NCBI GenBank assembly: GCA_947488085.1
Contig: CANKYI010000001.1
Location: 2,427,928-2,491,927, forward strand
Direction of reading: 5' to 3'
DNA from: an uncultured Erythrobacter sp.
Lineage (GTDB): Bacteria; Pseudomonadota; Alphaproteobacteria; Sphingomonadales; Sphingomonadaceae
DNA length: 64,000 nucleotides
Below the pieces are notes generated by a model. The model saw only the letters and a list, made by a program, of their open reading frames with translations, made no database searches and was not told the DNA's origin. The position numbers and the translations under genes were made by a program. Positions 29,369-38,853 of this stretch are shown here, in pieces (the stretch's first letter is position 1; the number at the start of each line of letters is the position of its first letter).

Positions 29369-29525
29369 ATTCCAGCGCCTGAATTCATCATCAAACGCAA
29401 ATGCGCGATAGACAGCGATGCGGCGCGGGGCAACACAGTGTTCCAGTAAGGCTTGCGAGAGCGGCAGGGTGCGCCCATGTGATGGCTAGTCAAAAATTGG
29501 GCAAAACCACAGAACGGGAACGAAG

Positions 29526-31211
29526 ATGGCAGGCGAAAGCGTTCACGATGCCCATGCGGTTGTAGCGACAATTCAGCCAGCGATAACGTTGCTCGGGCTG
29601 GGGATCGGCGCAGCATTGTTGTCTCGCGCTTGTCGATTAAACCCGATTGTCGGCTATCTCGGGCTCGGTTTGGCCATCAGTGCATTGGGATTTGCAGACA
29701 GTTTCAGCGGACCAGTGGTTGCCGCCATGGCCGAGGCGGGGGTGATGTTCCTGCTGTTCAATCTCGGCCTCCACTTCTCGCTTGGGCGGATCAAAGCCGA
29801 GGCTGCCAACATCTTTGGCTTTGGCGCTTTACAAATGCTCGTCGCGGGCGGGGGCTTTACCGCCCTCTTCTTCGCCTTTGGTCTGCCGACGGAATTTGCG
29901 ATTATCGGCGGATTTGCGCTGGGCCTTTCCTCCACAGCGGTGGTGATCGGACTAGTGCGAGAGCGCGATCAGGAAGATTGTCCCGTTGGCCGCGCAGCTC
30001 AATCGATTTTGATCTTCCAGGATATCGCCGCGATCTTGCTGTTGGTCACCGCTGGTTCGCTCAGTTCAGGGGGAGCGCTCGCACCAGAGTTGGGGATCGC
30101 GGGCCTTAAGGCAATCGCTGCTTTCGTCATTGCTGTGCTCTTTGGCCGCTATCTCACCGGGCCGTTGTTCCGCATTATCGCAAGGGTCGGAAGCAGCGAG
30201 GTCTACACCGCCACAGCTCTGTTCATCGCCCTCGCGGCGGGTTGGGCAACCGGGATGGTGGGTCTTTCGCTGACTCTTGGTGCGTTCTTAGGTGGAATGG
30301 CGGTCGCTGATTCGCGCTATCGCATAATGGTCCAGACCGAGATTGACGCGTTCAGAGGGTTATTCCTCAGCTTCTTCTTCATCTCTGTCGGGCTCTCGAT
30401 CAACCCGACCCTGCTTGTCGAGAACTGGCCGTGGGTCATCGCGGCGGCTGCAGGGCTGATCGCGCTCAAATGCCTTTTCAATGTGCTCGCAGGCCTCGCC
30501 AATCGTTGGTCGGCGCCGGGATCGGTGCAGTTGGGCTTTCTGCTGGGACAGGGCAGTGAGTTTGCGCTGGTCATCTTTGCGCTGCCAGCGGTCGCCGGGC
30601 TGGTTGAGCCGCGCTTGATTTCGATCATCGTGACCGCCATCGCGATCAGCCTCGCGGTCACACCGTTTGTCTCCAACCTAGGCCGCAAATTCGCTGGTAA
30701 ACTGCGCCAAGGACCCGCTGATAAGAAGCTCGCAGGTGACGATGCGCCGGTCATCATCATTGGGTTTGGCGCCGCAGGCCGGGCCGTTGCCGATGCGTTG
30801 AGCTACAATGAAATCGGCTATCTTGGGGTAGAAGCCAATGCGCAACGTTTCGAAACCGCGTTGGCCGATGGCTATCACGTTCACCAAGCGAACCCTGGCG
30901 ATCCGCGCAGTTGGGACGCATTAGGAATGGGCAAGAGGGAAGTGGTCGTAATCGCGACGGCCAACCTGTCGGTCTCACGCGAACTCTCGCCTCTGGTTCA
31001 GGAGCGCCTGCCCAATATCGCGCGAGTCATCGCTTTGCCGGGACCCGAGGGTCTGGATGAGTTCACACAGTTGGGCATGATGCCGGTCAACGTGAAAGCA
31101 CCGAGCGGAACTGAAAAAATCATCGAAATGGTGTTTCAGGCTCTCGGCCGTGAACGCAAAATGCCAACACAAATCATGAGCGACGAAGACCGTGCTCTTG
31201 AATATGCGTAA
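29526..31211 (+). CDS. CPA2 family cation:proton antiporter with TrkA-N domain
   Basis: A 561-residue KefB/KefC-like transporter. About twelve helices cover residues 15-390, with ALGLSSTAVVIGLV and TLGAFLGGMAVADS as typical Na/H-exchanger core segments. After residue about 395 a Rossmann RCK_N domain, VIIIGFGAAGRAVADAL, binds a dinucleotide that gates the antiporter. It probably exchanges potassium or sodium for protons in the inner membrane. The ATG at 29526 is the natural start. The gene is single. Confidence 0.92.
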   Translation: MAGESVHDAHAVVATIQPAITLLGLGIGAALLSRACRLNPIVGYLGLGLAISALGFADSFSGPVVAAMAEAGVMFLLFNLGLHFSLGRIKAEAANIFGFGALQMLVAGGGFTALFFAFGLPTEFAIIGGFALGLSSTAVVIGLVRERDQEDCPVGRAAQSILIFQDIAAILLLVTAGSLSSGGALAPELGIAGLKAIAAFVIAVLFGRYLTGPLFRIIARVGSSEVYTATALFIALAAGWATGMVGLSLTLGAFLGGMAVADSRYRIMVQTEIDAFRGLFLSFFFISVGLSINPTLLVENWPWVIAAAAGLIALKCLFNVLAGLANRWSAPGSVQLGFLLGQGSEFALVIFALPAVAGLVEPRLISIIVTAIAISLAVTPFVSNLGRKFAGKLRQGPADKKLAGDDAPVIIIGFGAAGRAVADALSYNEIGYLGVEANAQRFETALADGYHVHQANPGDPRSWDALGMGKREVVVIATANLSVSRELSPLVQERLPNIARVIALPGPEGLDEFTQLGMMPVNVKAPSGTEKIIEMVFQALGRERKMPTQIMSDEDRALEYA

Positions 31212-31238
31212 TCAATCCTGAGCCATCAGGCCCGGGCT

Positions 31239-31520
31239 TCAACCTTCGTTGAGGCGCTTGCGGATCTCTTTGCCAGCTTTAAAATAAGGCACGCGCTTCG
31301 CCGGGACCGATACCGATTCCCCAGTGCGCGGGTTGCGGCCAGTGCGCGCTTCGCGATCGCGGGTTGAGAATGCGCCAAACCCGCGCAATTCGACCCGGCC
31401 CCCTTCGGCCAATCGTTGCGCAATCTCATCGAAGAAGACATCGACAACCTGTTCGATTTCCTCCGCGCGCAATTCGGGATTGTCTTTGTGGAGCTCTTGC
31501 AGCAGCTCGGATCGTATCAT
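31239..31520 (-). CDS. ihfB: Integration host factor subunit beta
   Basis: A 93-residue DNA-bending protein of the HU/IHF family. It begins MIRSELLQEL, has VELRGFGAFSTR, and carries the DNA-minor-groove arm GRNPRTGE at residues 61-68, where proline inserts between base pairs. The C terminus PYFKAGKEIRKRLN is the family ending. It acts with IhfA to bend DNA at recombination, replication and promoter sites. The gene is separated from the next one by 220 bases that hold no further gene. Confidence 0.96.
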   Translation of the reverse strand: MIRSELLQELHKDNPELRAEEIEQVVDVFFDEIAQRLAEGGRVELRGFGAFSTRDREARTGRNPRTGESVSVPAKRVPYFKAGKEIRKRLNEG

Positions 31521-31743
31521 GTTGCCCTCCCGGTAAGCGTTACGGCCCCTTGGTTCCGCTCCGCACCCGCTGCGGGGTCATCGCCCGCATTTGTTCCAAT
31601 CATGCCCGGACCCGGCGGGCAGCACTATGATGATACAAGTGCCAGAACCGAGCAATTCCCGCAAGGACGGCGGTGAAATTTGTTAGTTGCAAATTTACCA
31701 AAGATTATCAGCGGCTTTCCCCAATTTGTACGGACAAAGGCAT

Positions 31744-32082
31744 TCAGCTTTGTTCGACAAGGTCCGCCGGTTTCAGGCCAAGCCGCGCCATTCGCGCGCG
31801 AATTTCGGGCCATTCCTCGCTTAGGAACTGGTCTCGCTCGCGCTTGCGCAGCAACTCAGCAGCGCCTTTGACCACATACATGCCAACCCCGCGTTGCACT
31901 TCGACAAGGCCATCATTCTGAAATTGCTGATACGCTTTCGCCACTGTTAGCGGATTGGCCCCCTGCGCCGCAGCCAAAGCGCGCACCGATGGCAACATCG
32001 CCCCTTCGGCATAGTCACCTTGGATAATGGCAGCCGCGATCTGATCGCGCAATTTGAGATAGACGGGTCTGGATTGGGTCAT
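31744..32082 (-). CDS. GntR family transcriptional regulator, YtrA type
   Basis: A short (112-residue) one-domain regulator. The N-terminal winged helix covers residues 8-75 with LKLRDQIAAAIIQGDYAEGAMLPSVRALAAAQGANPLTVAKAYQQFQNDGLVEVQ as the recognition region, followed only by a short helical tail, as in the YtrA subfamily. YtrA-type regulators often control ABC transporters and membrane stress. The ATG at 32082 is chosen over a GTG 36 bases upstream because the family starts close to this point. It is divergent from the peptide transporter, so the 180-base gap may hold its target. Confidence 0.9.
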   Translation of the reverse strand: MTQSRPVYLKLRDQIAAAIIQGDYAEGAMLPSVRALAAAQGANPLTVAKAYQQFQNDGLVEVQRGVGMYVVKGAAELLRKRERDQFLSEEWPEIRARMARLGLKPADLVEQS

Positions 32083-32262
32083 GTGTTTCTCGCTAGGTGC
32101 ATCAGTGCCATAATACACCCATGCGCGTCAAGCGTGAGACACCCAAGCAAGATTACAGATGCAGCGCGAAACAAAAGCTTCACACCGGCAGATTGCGCGC
32201 TAGTGTGCCGCGTTATTGTAGCTCGCCGGAGAGACGGGCGCTTACAGGGATAATGAGACAAT

Positions 32263-33906
32263 ATGGTCGAGGGATTTTTCTTCACATTCGACAGCGGGTT
32301 CGAAATGTGGGCATTTCGCGGGGCGTCGGTTGCGCTCGCAGCATTTCTTTTAGGCGGGCTTTTCTTGATAACCCGGCCAGAGCCGGAAGTGGTCGGCCAC
32401 CCCAAAGGTTTGTTTGTCCTATTCCTCGCCGAAATGTGGGAGCGTTTCTCCTACTACGGAATGCGCGCTCTGCTCATCTTCTACCTCGTCCAGCACTGGA
32501 TGTTCTCTGACAGCGAGGCCTCCGTTATCTACGGAGCCTACACCGCGCTGGTGTATATTACACCGGTTGTCGGTGGCTATCTTGCGGATCGGTATATCGG
32601 CCAGCGTAAAGCGGTGGTCTTTGGCGCTGTTCTTCTAACAATCGGCCACTTCTTCATGGCATTTGAAGGGACCGGCGGACAGGATGATCCCACGATCAAT
32701 GTATTCTGGCTCGCGCTGGCGCTGATCATCGTGGGCTCAGGTTTCCTGAAAGCAAACATCTCAGTCATTGTCGGTCAGCTCTATTCCCGCACCGATATCC
32801 GCCGCGACCCGGCCTATACGATCTTCTACATGGGCATTAACGTCGGCGCGGCGACCGCTTCGATCATCTGCGGCTTCTTGGGTCAGACATATGGCTGGGA
32901 ATATGGCTTTGGCCTTGCCGGCGTGGGCATGTTGATCGGTCTGATCTTCTTCGTCGTCGGGAAGCCGTTGCTGCTCGGCAAAGGCGAACCGAAAGATCCC
33001 GCACGCATCGCCGGTGGTAAGGAATGGGGCATCTATGGCGCCGGACTTGCCATGGTTGCACTGTGCTGGCTCGCCATTCAATTCCAAGACATGGTCGGCT
33101 GGGTGCTACTCGTATTTGGCGGCGGCTTGGTCGCTTACGTTCTATTCACAGCGGTTGTAAAATTGGCCCCGGAAGAGCGCGACCGCATTTTTGCAGCGAT
33201 GTTCCTGATCTTTGTTTCGATCGTCTTTTGGGCATTGTTCGAGCAAGCAGGCTCCAGCCTTAACCTGTTCACCGATCGCCATGTCGATACGCAGGGCGTC
33301 AACGCGTCAATGTTCCAGTCGATCAATGCGATCTACATCGTGCTGCTGGCACCAGTGTTCGCGATGCTTTGGCAGGGTCTGGCGCAACGCGGGGCTGAGC
33401 CATCAACGCCGATGAAATTCGGGCTGGCGGTTATCCAAGTTGGCCTGGGTTTCCTTGTGCTGGTCTGGGGCGCGAGCAGCGCTGGCATCAATGTACCGAC
33501 ACCGGTGATCTTTATTTTCCTGATCTATCTGCTGCATACCACGGGTGAGCTTTGCCTTTCGCCTGTCGGCCTTTCCGCGATGAACCGGTTGAGCCCGGCG
33601 CATATGGCGTCGCTGATCATGGGCACGTGGTTCTTCGCCTCGGCGTTGGGCAATTTCGCTGCCGGACTTATCGCGGCGGCAACGGGCGGTGATGGCATGA
33701 CCGAGGAAGCTGGCAAACAGGTTGTCCTCGACGTCTATGGCACTGTTGGTTGGTACGCCGTCGGCATCGGCGTCGCGGTTATGGTCGTCAGCCCGCTGAT
33801 CAAGAAGCTGATGCATCTCGACACGTTGCAAGATGACGTCGCTCATATTGAGGGCGAGGCAGAAGCAGGTCTTGAGGCGCAAGAACCCGGCTTTAGCAAG
33901 GGCTAA
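32263..33906 (+). CDS. Proton-dependent oligopeptide transporter (POT family)
   Basis: A 547-residue major facilitator protein importing di- and tripeptides with protons. The family motif is plain: E57 to G66 reads EMWERFSYYG, followed by MRALLIFYL. The PTR2 signature GGYLADRYIGQRKAV comes next, and FYMGINVGA lies near residue 190. About fourteen helices are present. The preceding GntR regulator is divergent. The following genes encode two amidohydrolases and a peptidyl-prolyl isomerase, which fits a peptide or peptide-derivative uptake and breakdown role. Confidence 0.93.
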   Translation: MVEGFFFTFDSGFEMWAFRGASVALAAFLLGGLFLITRPEPEVVGHPKGLFVLFLAEMWERFSYYGMRALLIFYLVQHWMFSDSEASVIYGAYTALVYITPVVGGYLADRYIGQRKAVVFGAVLLTIGHFFMAFEGTGGQDDPTINVFWLALALIIVGSGFLKANISVIVGQLYSRTDIRRDPAYTIFYMGINVGAATASIICGFLGQTYGWEYGFGLAGVGMLIGLIFFVVGKPLLLGKGEPKDPARIAGGKEWGIYGAGLAMVALCWLAIQFQDMVGWVLLVFGGGLVAYVLFTAVVKLAPEERDRIFAAMFLIFVSIVFWALFEQAGSSLNLFTDRHVDTQGVNASMFQSINAIYIVLLAPVFAMLWQGLAQRGAEPSTPMKFGLAVIQVGLGFLVLVWGASSAGINVPTPVIFIFLIYLLHTTGELCLSPVGLSAMNRLSPAHMASLIMGTWFFASALGNFAAGLIAAATGGDGMTEEAGKQVVLDVYGTVGWYAVGIGVAVMVVSPLIKKLMHLDTLQDDVAHIEGEAEAGLEAQEPGFSKG

Positions 33907-33912
33907 ATGTCA

Positions 33913-33981
33913 CTTGTCCAAAGCGGCTGGACAAGCCCCTGATTTCCCGTCAAGCAATGGCTTTACCGGGTAAATCAGGGG
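33913..33981 (+). promoter_or_regulatory. Double hairpin leader that covers the ribosome site of the amidohydrolase gene
   Basis: The first hairpin has arms CTTGTCCA and TGGACAAG at 33913-33935 with a seven-base loop. It is followed directly by a second, with arms CCCCTGATTTCCCG (33936-33949) and CGGGTAAATCAGGGG (33967-33981), perfect except for one bulge. The only good Shine-Dalgarno, AGGGGG at 33977-33982, lies mostly in the right arm, six bases before the ATG at 33989. The first hairpin might end transcription of the transporter gene, although no T tract follows. Confidence 0.55.
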
Positions 33982-33988
33982 GCCAGCT

Positions 33989-35413
33989 ATGGCGCGGGAA
34001 TTGCGGTTTGGTGTTTCGGAAAAAACGGGTTGGAGCAGCCTTGTTGCAATAGGCAGCGCCTTGGCGCTTGCCGCATGCGCAACGACAGGAACGGCAAACG
34101 CCGCATCAGATGATGACGATGCGCCGCGCTATGCCGCTGCGACTGAGGATGAGGGGCCTTTCCCCTCAACCTATAGCGCATATCCCGGCCGCCCAACCGC
34201 TCTGGTCGGCGCGACTGTGTTTGATGGTGCGGGCGGGATGATCGCGAATGGCACTGTGCTATTCCGCGATGGCAAAGTCGTCGAAGTCGGCGGCAGCGAT
34301 CTGTCGACCGAAGGCTATGATGTCATCGACGGCACCGGCAAATTTGTGACGCCAGGCATCATCGATATTCACTCCCACCTTGGCGATTATCCCACGCCCA
34401 GCGTGCAGGCGCATAATGACGGCAATGAAGCGACCAGCCCGACCACTCCTGAGGTCTGGGCGGAGCATTCCGTCTGGCCGCAAGACCCCGGCTTCAGCCG
34501 CGCGCTGGCTAATGGCGGGATCACTTCGCTGCAAATCCTTCCCGGTTCAGCCAACCTTATGGGCGGGCGCACGGTAACGCTCAAAAACGTGCCCAGCCGC
34601 ACCGTTCAGGGCATGAAATTTCCTGGCGCTCCTTATGGGTTCAAAATGGCCTGCGGTGAGAACCCCAAGCGTGTTTATGGCGGGCGCGGACGCGCGCCAT
34701 CCACGCGCATGGGCAATTTCGCCTATAATCGTCAGACGTGGCTCGACGCGATTGATTACGCGAACAAAGATGATCCCGACCGCGATCTCGCCATGGAGAC
34801 GTTGGTCGGTGTGCTCGATGGTGATATTCTGGTCCACAATCACTGCTATCGCGCCGATGAAATGGCGCTGGTGATGGATATGGCCAAGGAGATGGGATAT
34901 CGCGTCACCGCATTCCACCACGCCGTTGAAGCATACAAGATCGGCGATCTGCTGCGCGAAAACGAAGTGTGCAGCGCGATCTGGGCCGATTGGTATGGGT
35001 TCAAGATGGAGGCCTATGACGGCATCCTCGAAAACGCGGCCCTGTTGCAGCAAGCGGGCGCATGCGTGGTGATCCACTCCGACAGTGAAAACGATATCCA
35101 GCGCCTCAATCAAGAAGCGGCCAAAGCGCAAGCTGCGGGTATACGCATGGGGATCGACTTGCCCGACGCCGATGTCATCAGCTGGATCACTCTCAACGCG
35201 GCCAAAGCGATGGGGATCGACGATATGACCGGAAGTCTAGAGCCGGGGAAAATGGCTGATGTGGTGTTGTGGAATGGCGATCCGCTGAGCGTCTATTCGC
35301 GGCCAGAACGGGTCTGGGTCGATGGCGCGCTGCTCTATGATGCCAATGATCGTAGCAGGCGTCCGGTAAGTGATTTTGAGCTGGGCCAACCCGGTGAAGG
35401 AGATGTGAAATGA
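33989..35413 (+). CDS. Exported amidohydrolase family protein, first of a pair
   Basis: A 474-residue metal-dependent hydrolase of the amidohydrolase superfamily. An N-terminal signal region ends near the lipobox-like LAAC (C30). The beta-sandwich entry TALVGATVFDGAGG is followed by the metal-binding pair H128 and H130 in GIIDIHSHLG. Further histidines appear in ILVHNHCYRADEM and VTAFHHAVEAYK, and the final metal aspartate is in VIHSDSEND. Substrates in this superfamily include dipeptides, imidazolones and cyclic amides. The stop overlaps the next gene as ATGA. It is probably periplasmic, and the neighbouring POT transporter would import products. Confidence 0.9.
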   Translation: MARELRFGVSEKTGWSSLVAIGSALALAACATTGTANAASDDDDAPRYAAATEDEGPFPSTYSAYPGRPTALVGATVFDGAGGMIANGTVLFRDGKVVEVGGSDLSTEGYDVIDGTGKFVTPGIIDIHSHLGDYPTPSVQAHNDGNEATSPTTPEVWAEHSVWPQDPGFSRALANGGITSLQILPGSANLMGGRTVTLKNVPSRTVQGMKFPGAPYGFKMACGENPKRVYGGRGRAPSTRMGNFAYNRQTWLDAIDYANKDDPDRDLAMETLVGVLDGDILVHNHCYRADEMALVMDMAKEMGYRVTAFHHAVEAYKIGDLLRENEVCSAIWADWYGFKMEAYDGILENAALLQQAGACVVIHSDSENDIQRLNQEAAKAQAAGIRMGIDLPDADVISWITLNAAKAMGIDDMTGSLEPGKMADVVLWNGDPLSVYSRPERVWVDGALLYDANDRSRRPVSDFELGQPGEGDVK

Positions 35414-36726
35414 AGCGGCTCTTTGCAGTTACCGCCTCCGCACTCGCCTTGTCTGCGGCCCCTGTCGCAGCACAGGATTTTGTGATCGCCGATGCAACTT
35501 TGGTCACCGGCGATGGCAGCGAGCCCATTGCCGACGGCGTCGTCATGGTTGATGATGGCAAAGTCGTTTATGCTGGTCCACGGTCCGGCGCAGGCGAGTT
35601 TTCGACTGACCGAGTTCTCATTGTCGACGGTGCCTATGTGACACCGGGTCTGTTCGCGACGCTCACTACATTGGGTCTCTGGGATGTTGGCGCGGTCAGT
35701 GAATCCAATGACCAGCGCGCAGGCGGCGCTCCGTTCAGTGCGGCGTTGGATACTGCCCCAATCGTCAACCCCAGCTCTCAACACATACTGGTCCACCGCG
35801 CCGCTGGAGTTACGCGCGCCGCAACATCAACCATGCCATCAGGCTCTATCTTCGCAGGGCAAGGCGCGATCATCGATTTGGATGGCGATGCCAATCCCGT
35901 GATGCGCGAACGCGCGTTCCAGATGGTCGCGCTTGGCGAAGGCGGTGCGCGGCTTTCTGGCGGTAGCAGAGCCTCGGCGCATGTTCTCTTGCGCGCAGCT
36001 TTGCGAGAAGCTCAGGCTTTGTCTGGCGCACGCGGAACCCCGCAAACCACCGAGATCGCGATTGATGATGAAGTGCTACTTGGCCGGTTCGATGCAGAGG
36101 CTTTGGTCCCGGTCGTGTCGGGACAGCAGCCACTTTATGTGGCGGTAGAGCGGGCATCAGACATTCGCGCCACACTGGCTTTGCGAGAGGATTTCCCCCG
36201 GCTCGACATGGTGCTGGTTGGTGCGGGTGAAGGATGGCTCGTGGCCGATGCTATCGCTGCCGCCGGTGTACCAGTGATCGCCGATGCGTTGGATGATTTG
36301 CCCGAAAGCTTTGAAGTGCTTGCCGCAACGCAAAGTAATATCGGGCGCATGGTCCGCGCGGGAGTGAAAGTCGCGATCAGTGCCAATTCCGGTACTAATC
36401 CGCGCAATATCAATCAAGCGGCGGGTAACCTCGTCGCCTTGAACCAAATTCCGGGCGCAGCCGGTCTAAGTTGGGGTCAGGCATTCGCCGCGATCAGCTC
36501 CATCCCCGCAAGCATCAGCGGCTATGACGGTCAAGCGGGCGTTCTGGCACCCGGCGCAATGGGCGATGTGGTGATCTGGGATGGCGATCCGCTCGAAGTT
36601 GGCTCAGTCCCAACGCGTGTCTTTATCGGTGGGGTCGAACAATCTCTCGAAAGCCATCAAAGCCGTCTGCGAGAACGCTATCGCGATTTGGATGAAAGCG
36701 ATTTGCCCAAAGCATACGATTGGTGA
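35410..36726 (+). CDS. Amidohydrolase-like protein without the HxH metal motif, second of the pair
   Basis: A 438-residue paralogue with a clear Sec signal peptide (MKRLFAVTASALALSAAPVAAQ). It keeps the amidohydrolase fold, including the entry VIADATLVTGDGSEPIADG and the C-terminal GVLAPGAMGDVVIWDGDPL, but at the place of the HxH motif it reads VTPGLFATLTTLGL, with no histidine. It may therefore be a non-catalytic partner of the preceding enzyme or use another metal set. It is coupled to its neighbours on both sides by ATGA and TGATG overlaps. Confidence 0.85.
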   Translation: MKRLFAVTASALALSAAPVAAQDFVIADATLVTGDGSEPIADGVVMVDDGKVVYAGPRSGAGEFSTDRVLIVDGAYVTPGLFATLTTLGLWDVGAVSESNDQRAGGAPFSAALDTAPIVNPSSQHILVHRAAGVTRAATSTMPSGSIFAGQGAIIDLDGDANPVMRERAFQMVALGEGGARLSGGSRASAHVLLRAALREAQALSGARGTPQTTEIAIDDEVLLGRFDAEALVPVVSGQQPLYVAVERASDIRATLALREDFPRLDMVLVGAGEGWLVADAIAAAGVPVIADALDDLPESFEVLAATQSNIGRMVRAGVKVAISANSGTNPRNINQAAGNLVALNQIPGAAGLSWGQAFAAISSIPASISGYDGQAGVLAPGAMGDVVIWDGDPLEVGSVPTRVFIGGVEQSLESHQSRLRERYRDLDESDLPKAYDW

Positions 36727-37232
36727 TGCACATGATGAGAACTACCTTGCCACTTGCGGCGTTGTTGATCGCCTCAACTCCGGCTTTGGCCGATGGCCAC
36801 ACCGAAGCCACACCAGCTGAACAAGCCGCTGCCGAACGCGCCTATCACAACGCTCAGCAAGCCTATCTCTCCAGCCTCCAAGCAGCCGATGGCTGGTACA
36901 CGATGGATGGTGGGTTGCGCTGGCGGTATGTGGAATACACGGGCGGAGCAGATAAGCCGACAGCTGCGGACAGTGTCACGGTGCACTATGCTGGCACCTT
37001 TATTGATGGGGAAGGTTTCGACAGCTCCTATGAACGGGGCGAGCCTGCCAATTTCAACCTGAGCGGTTTGATCCCGGCTTGGGAAATGGCCATACCGCAA
37101 ATGGCGGTTGGTGAGACAATTGAGATCGCTACGCCTGCAAGCCTCGCCTATGGACCGCGCGGCAGAGGGCCAATTCCGGGTGGCGCAACCTTGCTGTTTA
37201 AGGTCGAGCTGCTGGGGATTGATGGACGTTAG
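36726..37232 (+). CDS. FKBP-type peptidyl-prolyl cis-trans isomerase, exported
   Basis: A protein of about 168 residues. A signal peptide (LPLAALLIASTPALA) is followed by a helical linker and an FKBP domain: VTVHYAGTFIDGEGFDSSYERGEPANFNL, then the active-site tyrosine region and LAYGPRGRGPIPGGATLLFKVELLG. It speeds proline isomerisation in periplasmic proteins. The start ATG at 36726 shares one base with the stop of the amidohydrolase-like gene, so it belongs to the same operon, and it may assist folding of those exported enzymes. Confidence 0.92.
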   Translation: MHMMRTTLPLAALLIASTPALADGHTEATPAEQAAAERAYHNAQQAYLSSLQAADGWYTMDGGLRWRYVEYTGGADKPTAADSVTVHYAGTFIDGEGFDSSYERGEPANFNLSGLIPAWEMAIPQMAVGETIEIATPASLAYGPRGRGPIPGGATLLFKVELLGIDGR

Positions 37233-37265
37233 ACGTTCAAGCGTGCTGATGATACATTGTCAGTC

Positions 37266-37940
37266 ATGAGAATGGCGATTATCAGTCTGATTGTTGCGAA
37301 CGCGGCCTTTGTCGGGACGCACTTCGCAATGTCCCACCCGCTGCGGCAACCGATGGTCAAAAAGCTGGGCGAAACAGGCTTTCAGATCGTCTATTCGCTC
37401 GTCAGCTTTGCCGCATTAGCGTGGGTCTATTTCGCATTCAGCGCCGCATCGCCATCCGACCTTCCCGGCACCGGCCAAGTGGGTTGGGCCATCGCGACGT
37501 TTCTCATGCTACCAGCCATGGTCCTGTTCGCAGGGTCTGTAATTGGCAATCCTGCTCTGCCAACGCCTATGGCAGAGGATCAGGCACGCGCTGAACCCAA
37601 GGGTGTTTTCACGATCACGCGCCACCCCATGATGTGGGGCTTTGCGCTTTGGGCGTGCTCACACATGATCTTGTTCTGGAGCATACGCACAATGATCACG
37701 GCGTTTGCAATGGCGGTTCTGGCGCTGGTTGGGGCCAAACTCCAAGATGTGAAGAAGCAAAAACAGATGGGTGAGGCGTGGGCGCAATGGGAAAGTCGCA
37801 CCAGCTATTGGCCGCGACTTTCAGGCTTTGCCAAAGCGGGCGCGTTGCCTTGGTCGCTGGGCCTCATCTTCTTTGTCTTTTTCAGCTGGCTGCACGTCCC
37901 GCTTGGAGGCATTGAAGCCGGAATTTGGCTCTGGTTCTGA
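37266..37940 (+). CDS. NnrU family membrane protein
   Basis: A protein of about 224 residues with six or so helices. The N-terminal IVANAAFVGTHFAMSHPLRQPMV with its invariant histidine, and ITRHPMMWGFALWACSH in the second half, are the family signature. NnrU proteins were named from denitrification loci, but the fold is shared with the carotenoid isomerase Z-ISO, so a heme-binding role in isomerisation is an alternative. No nitric oxide reductase or carotenoid gene is nearby. It ends two bases from the convergent hydrolase. Confidence 0.88.
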   Translation: MRMAIISLIVANAAFVGTHFAMSHPLRQPMVKKLGETGFQIVYSLVSFAALAWVYFAFSAASPSDLPGTGQVGWAIATFLMLPAMVLFAGSVIGNPALPTPMAEDQARAEPKGVFTITRHPMMWGFALWACSHMILFWSIRTMITAFAMAVLALVGAKLQDVKKQKQMGEAWAQWESRTSYWPRLSGFAKAGALPWSLGLIFFVFFSWLHVPLGGIEAGIWLWF

Positions 37941-37942
37941 GC

Positions 37943-38737
37943 CTACAGCTCGTTCGCCGCTAACCACTCAACCTGCGCTAGCTGAGCCTCACGCCAAGAG
38001 CTCAGATCATGTCCTGCGCCAGGGAAAGCCACAAAATCCGCAGCCGCATTGGTTTGTGACAAAGCTCTACCTTGTTCGAAGGGGACAACGTCGTCCGCAT
38101 CCCCGTGCAGCACTAGGATCGGCATGTCCAAATCGGGCAGCTTTTCCGCATTAGCGAAGCGGTGTTTCATCAAGATGCGCACTGGAAAAACTGGGAGCGC
38201 ATCCGCAGCCACATCGACAAGGCTGGTAAAGGGAGAGACGAGCATCAACGCTATTGGAGAATGCTCGCTCGCCATTTGCACCGCAGTTCCCGAACCAATT
38301 GAACTTCCCGCAATAATCATGCGATCTTGCCTGACACCCTGATTTTGCAGGAATGCCATCGCTGCGCGCCCATCGCGGTAAAAGCCGTCCTCTGACGGGT
38401 TACCGGGATTGCCACCATATCCGCGATACGAAGCGAGCAGCAAACCGTACCCCTCCTCTGCCAAAAGCTGCGTTTCATAGGTCGACCCCGCTAAGGAACT
38501 GGCATTGCCGTGAAACCAAACCACCACAGGTTTTCCATCCTGGGGCGCCCGCCAATGCACCGTCAGTTCCAATCCATCCGATGTGGTGATCGCCACGGCT
38601 TCAAAACCCGCAGCCGGTGGTTGGAGATTTTGCGGAGCGGGAAACAGAAACCGGTCCTGAAAGACAAATAGCAGCGCAAGCGCCACCAGATAAGCGGTCG
38701 CAACAAACACCAAAACTCGGGTCGCGATTACGATCAT
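37943..38737 (-). CDS. Membrane-anchored alpha/beta hydrolase
   Basis: A 264-residue serine hydrolase of the BEM46/YfhR-like type. One N-terminal helix (VLVFVATAYLVALALLFVFQ) anchors it. The oxyanion segment is VWFHGNASS; the nucleophile serine is in GSSIGSG near residue 149. The acid is in VLHGDADDVVPFEQG and the histidine in FPGAGHDL. The substrate, probably an ester, is unknown. The gene is transcribed singly and lies next to a 206-base intergenic stretch. Confidence 0.9.
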   Translation of the reverse strand: MIVIATRVLVFVATAYLVALALLFVFQDRFLFPAPQNLQPPAAGFEAVAITTSDGLELTVHWRAPQDGKPVVVWFHGNASSLAGSTYETQLLAEEGYGLLLASYRGYGGNPGNPSEDGFYRDGRAAMAFLQNQGVRQDRMIIAGSSIGSGTAVQMASEHSPIALMLVSPFTSLVDVAADALPVFPVRILMKHRFANAEKLPDLDMPILVLHGDADDVVPFEQGRALSQTNAAADFVAFPGAGHDLSSWREAQLAQVEWLAANEL

Positions 38738-38853
38738 GCCTTTTTAAGCCCATTCAATCTATCGCGCGTCCGACACAAGCGAACTCGCGGGTGTCGCTGT
38801 ATTTCTATTCGCGTGCCAAGATTATGTAACATAGCGTCTCATCCCCTCCACCT

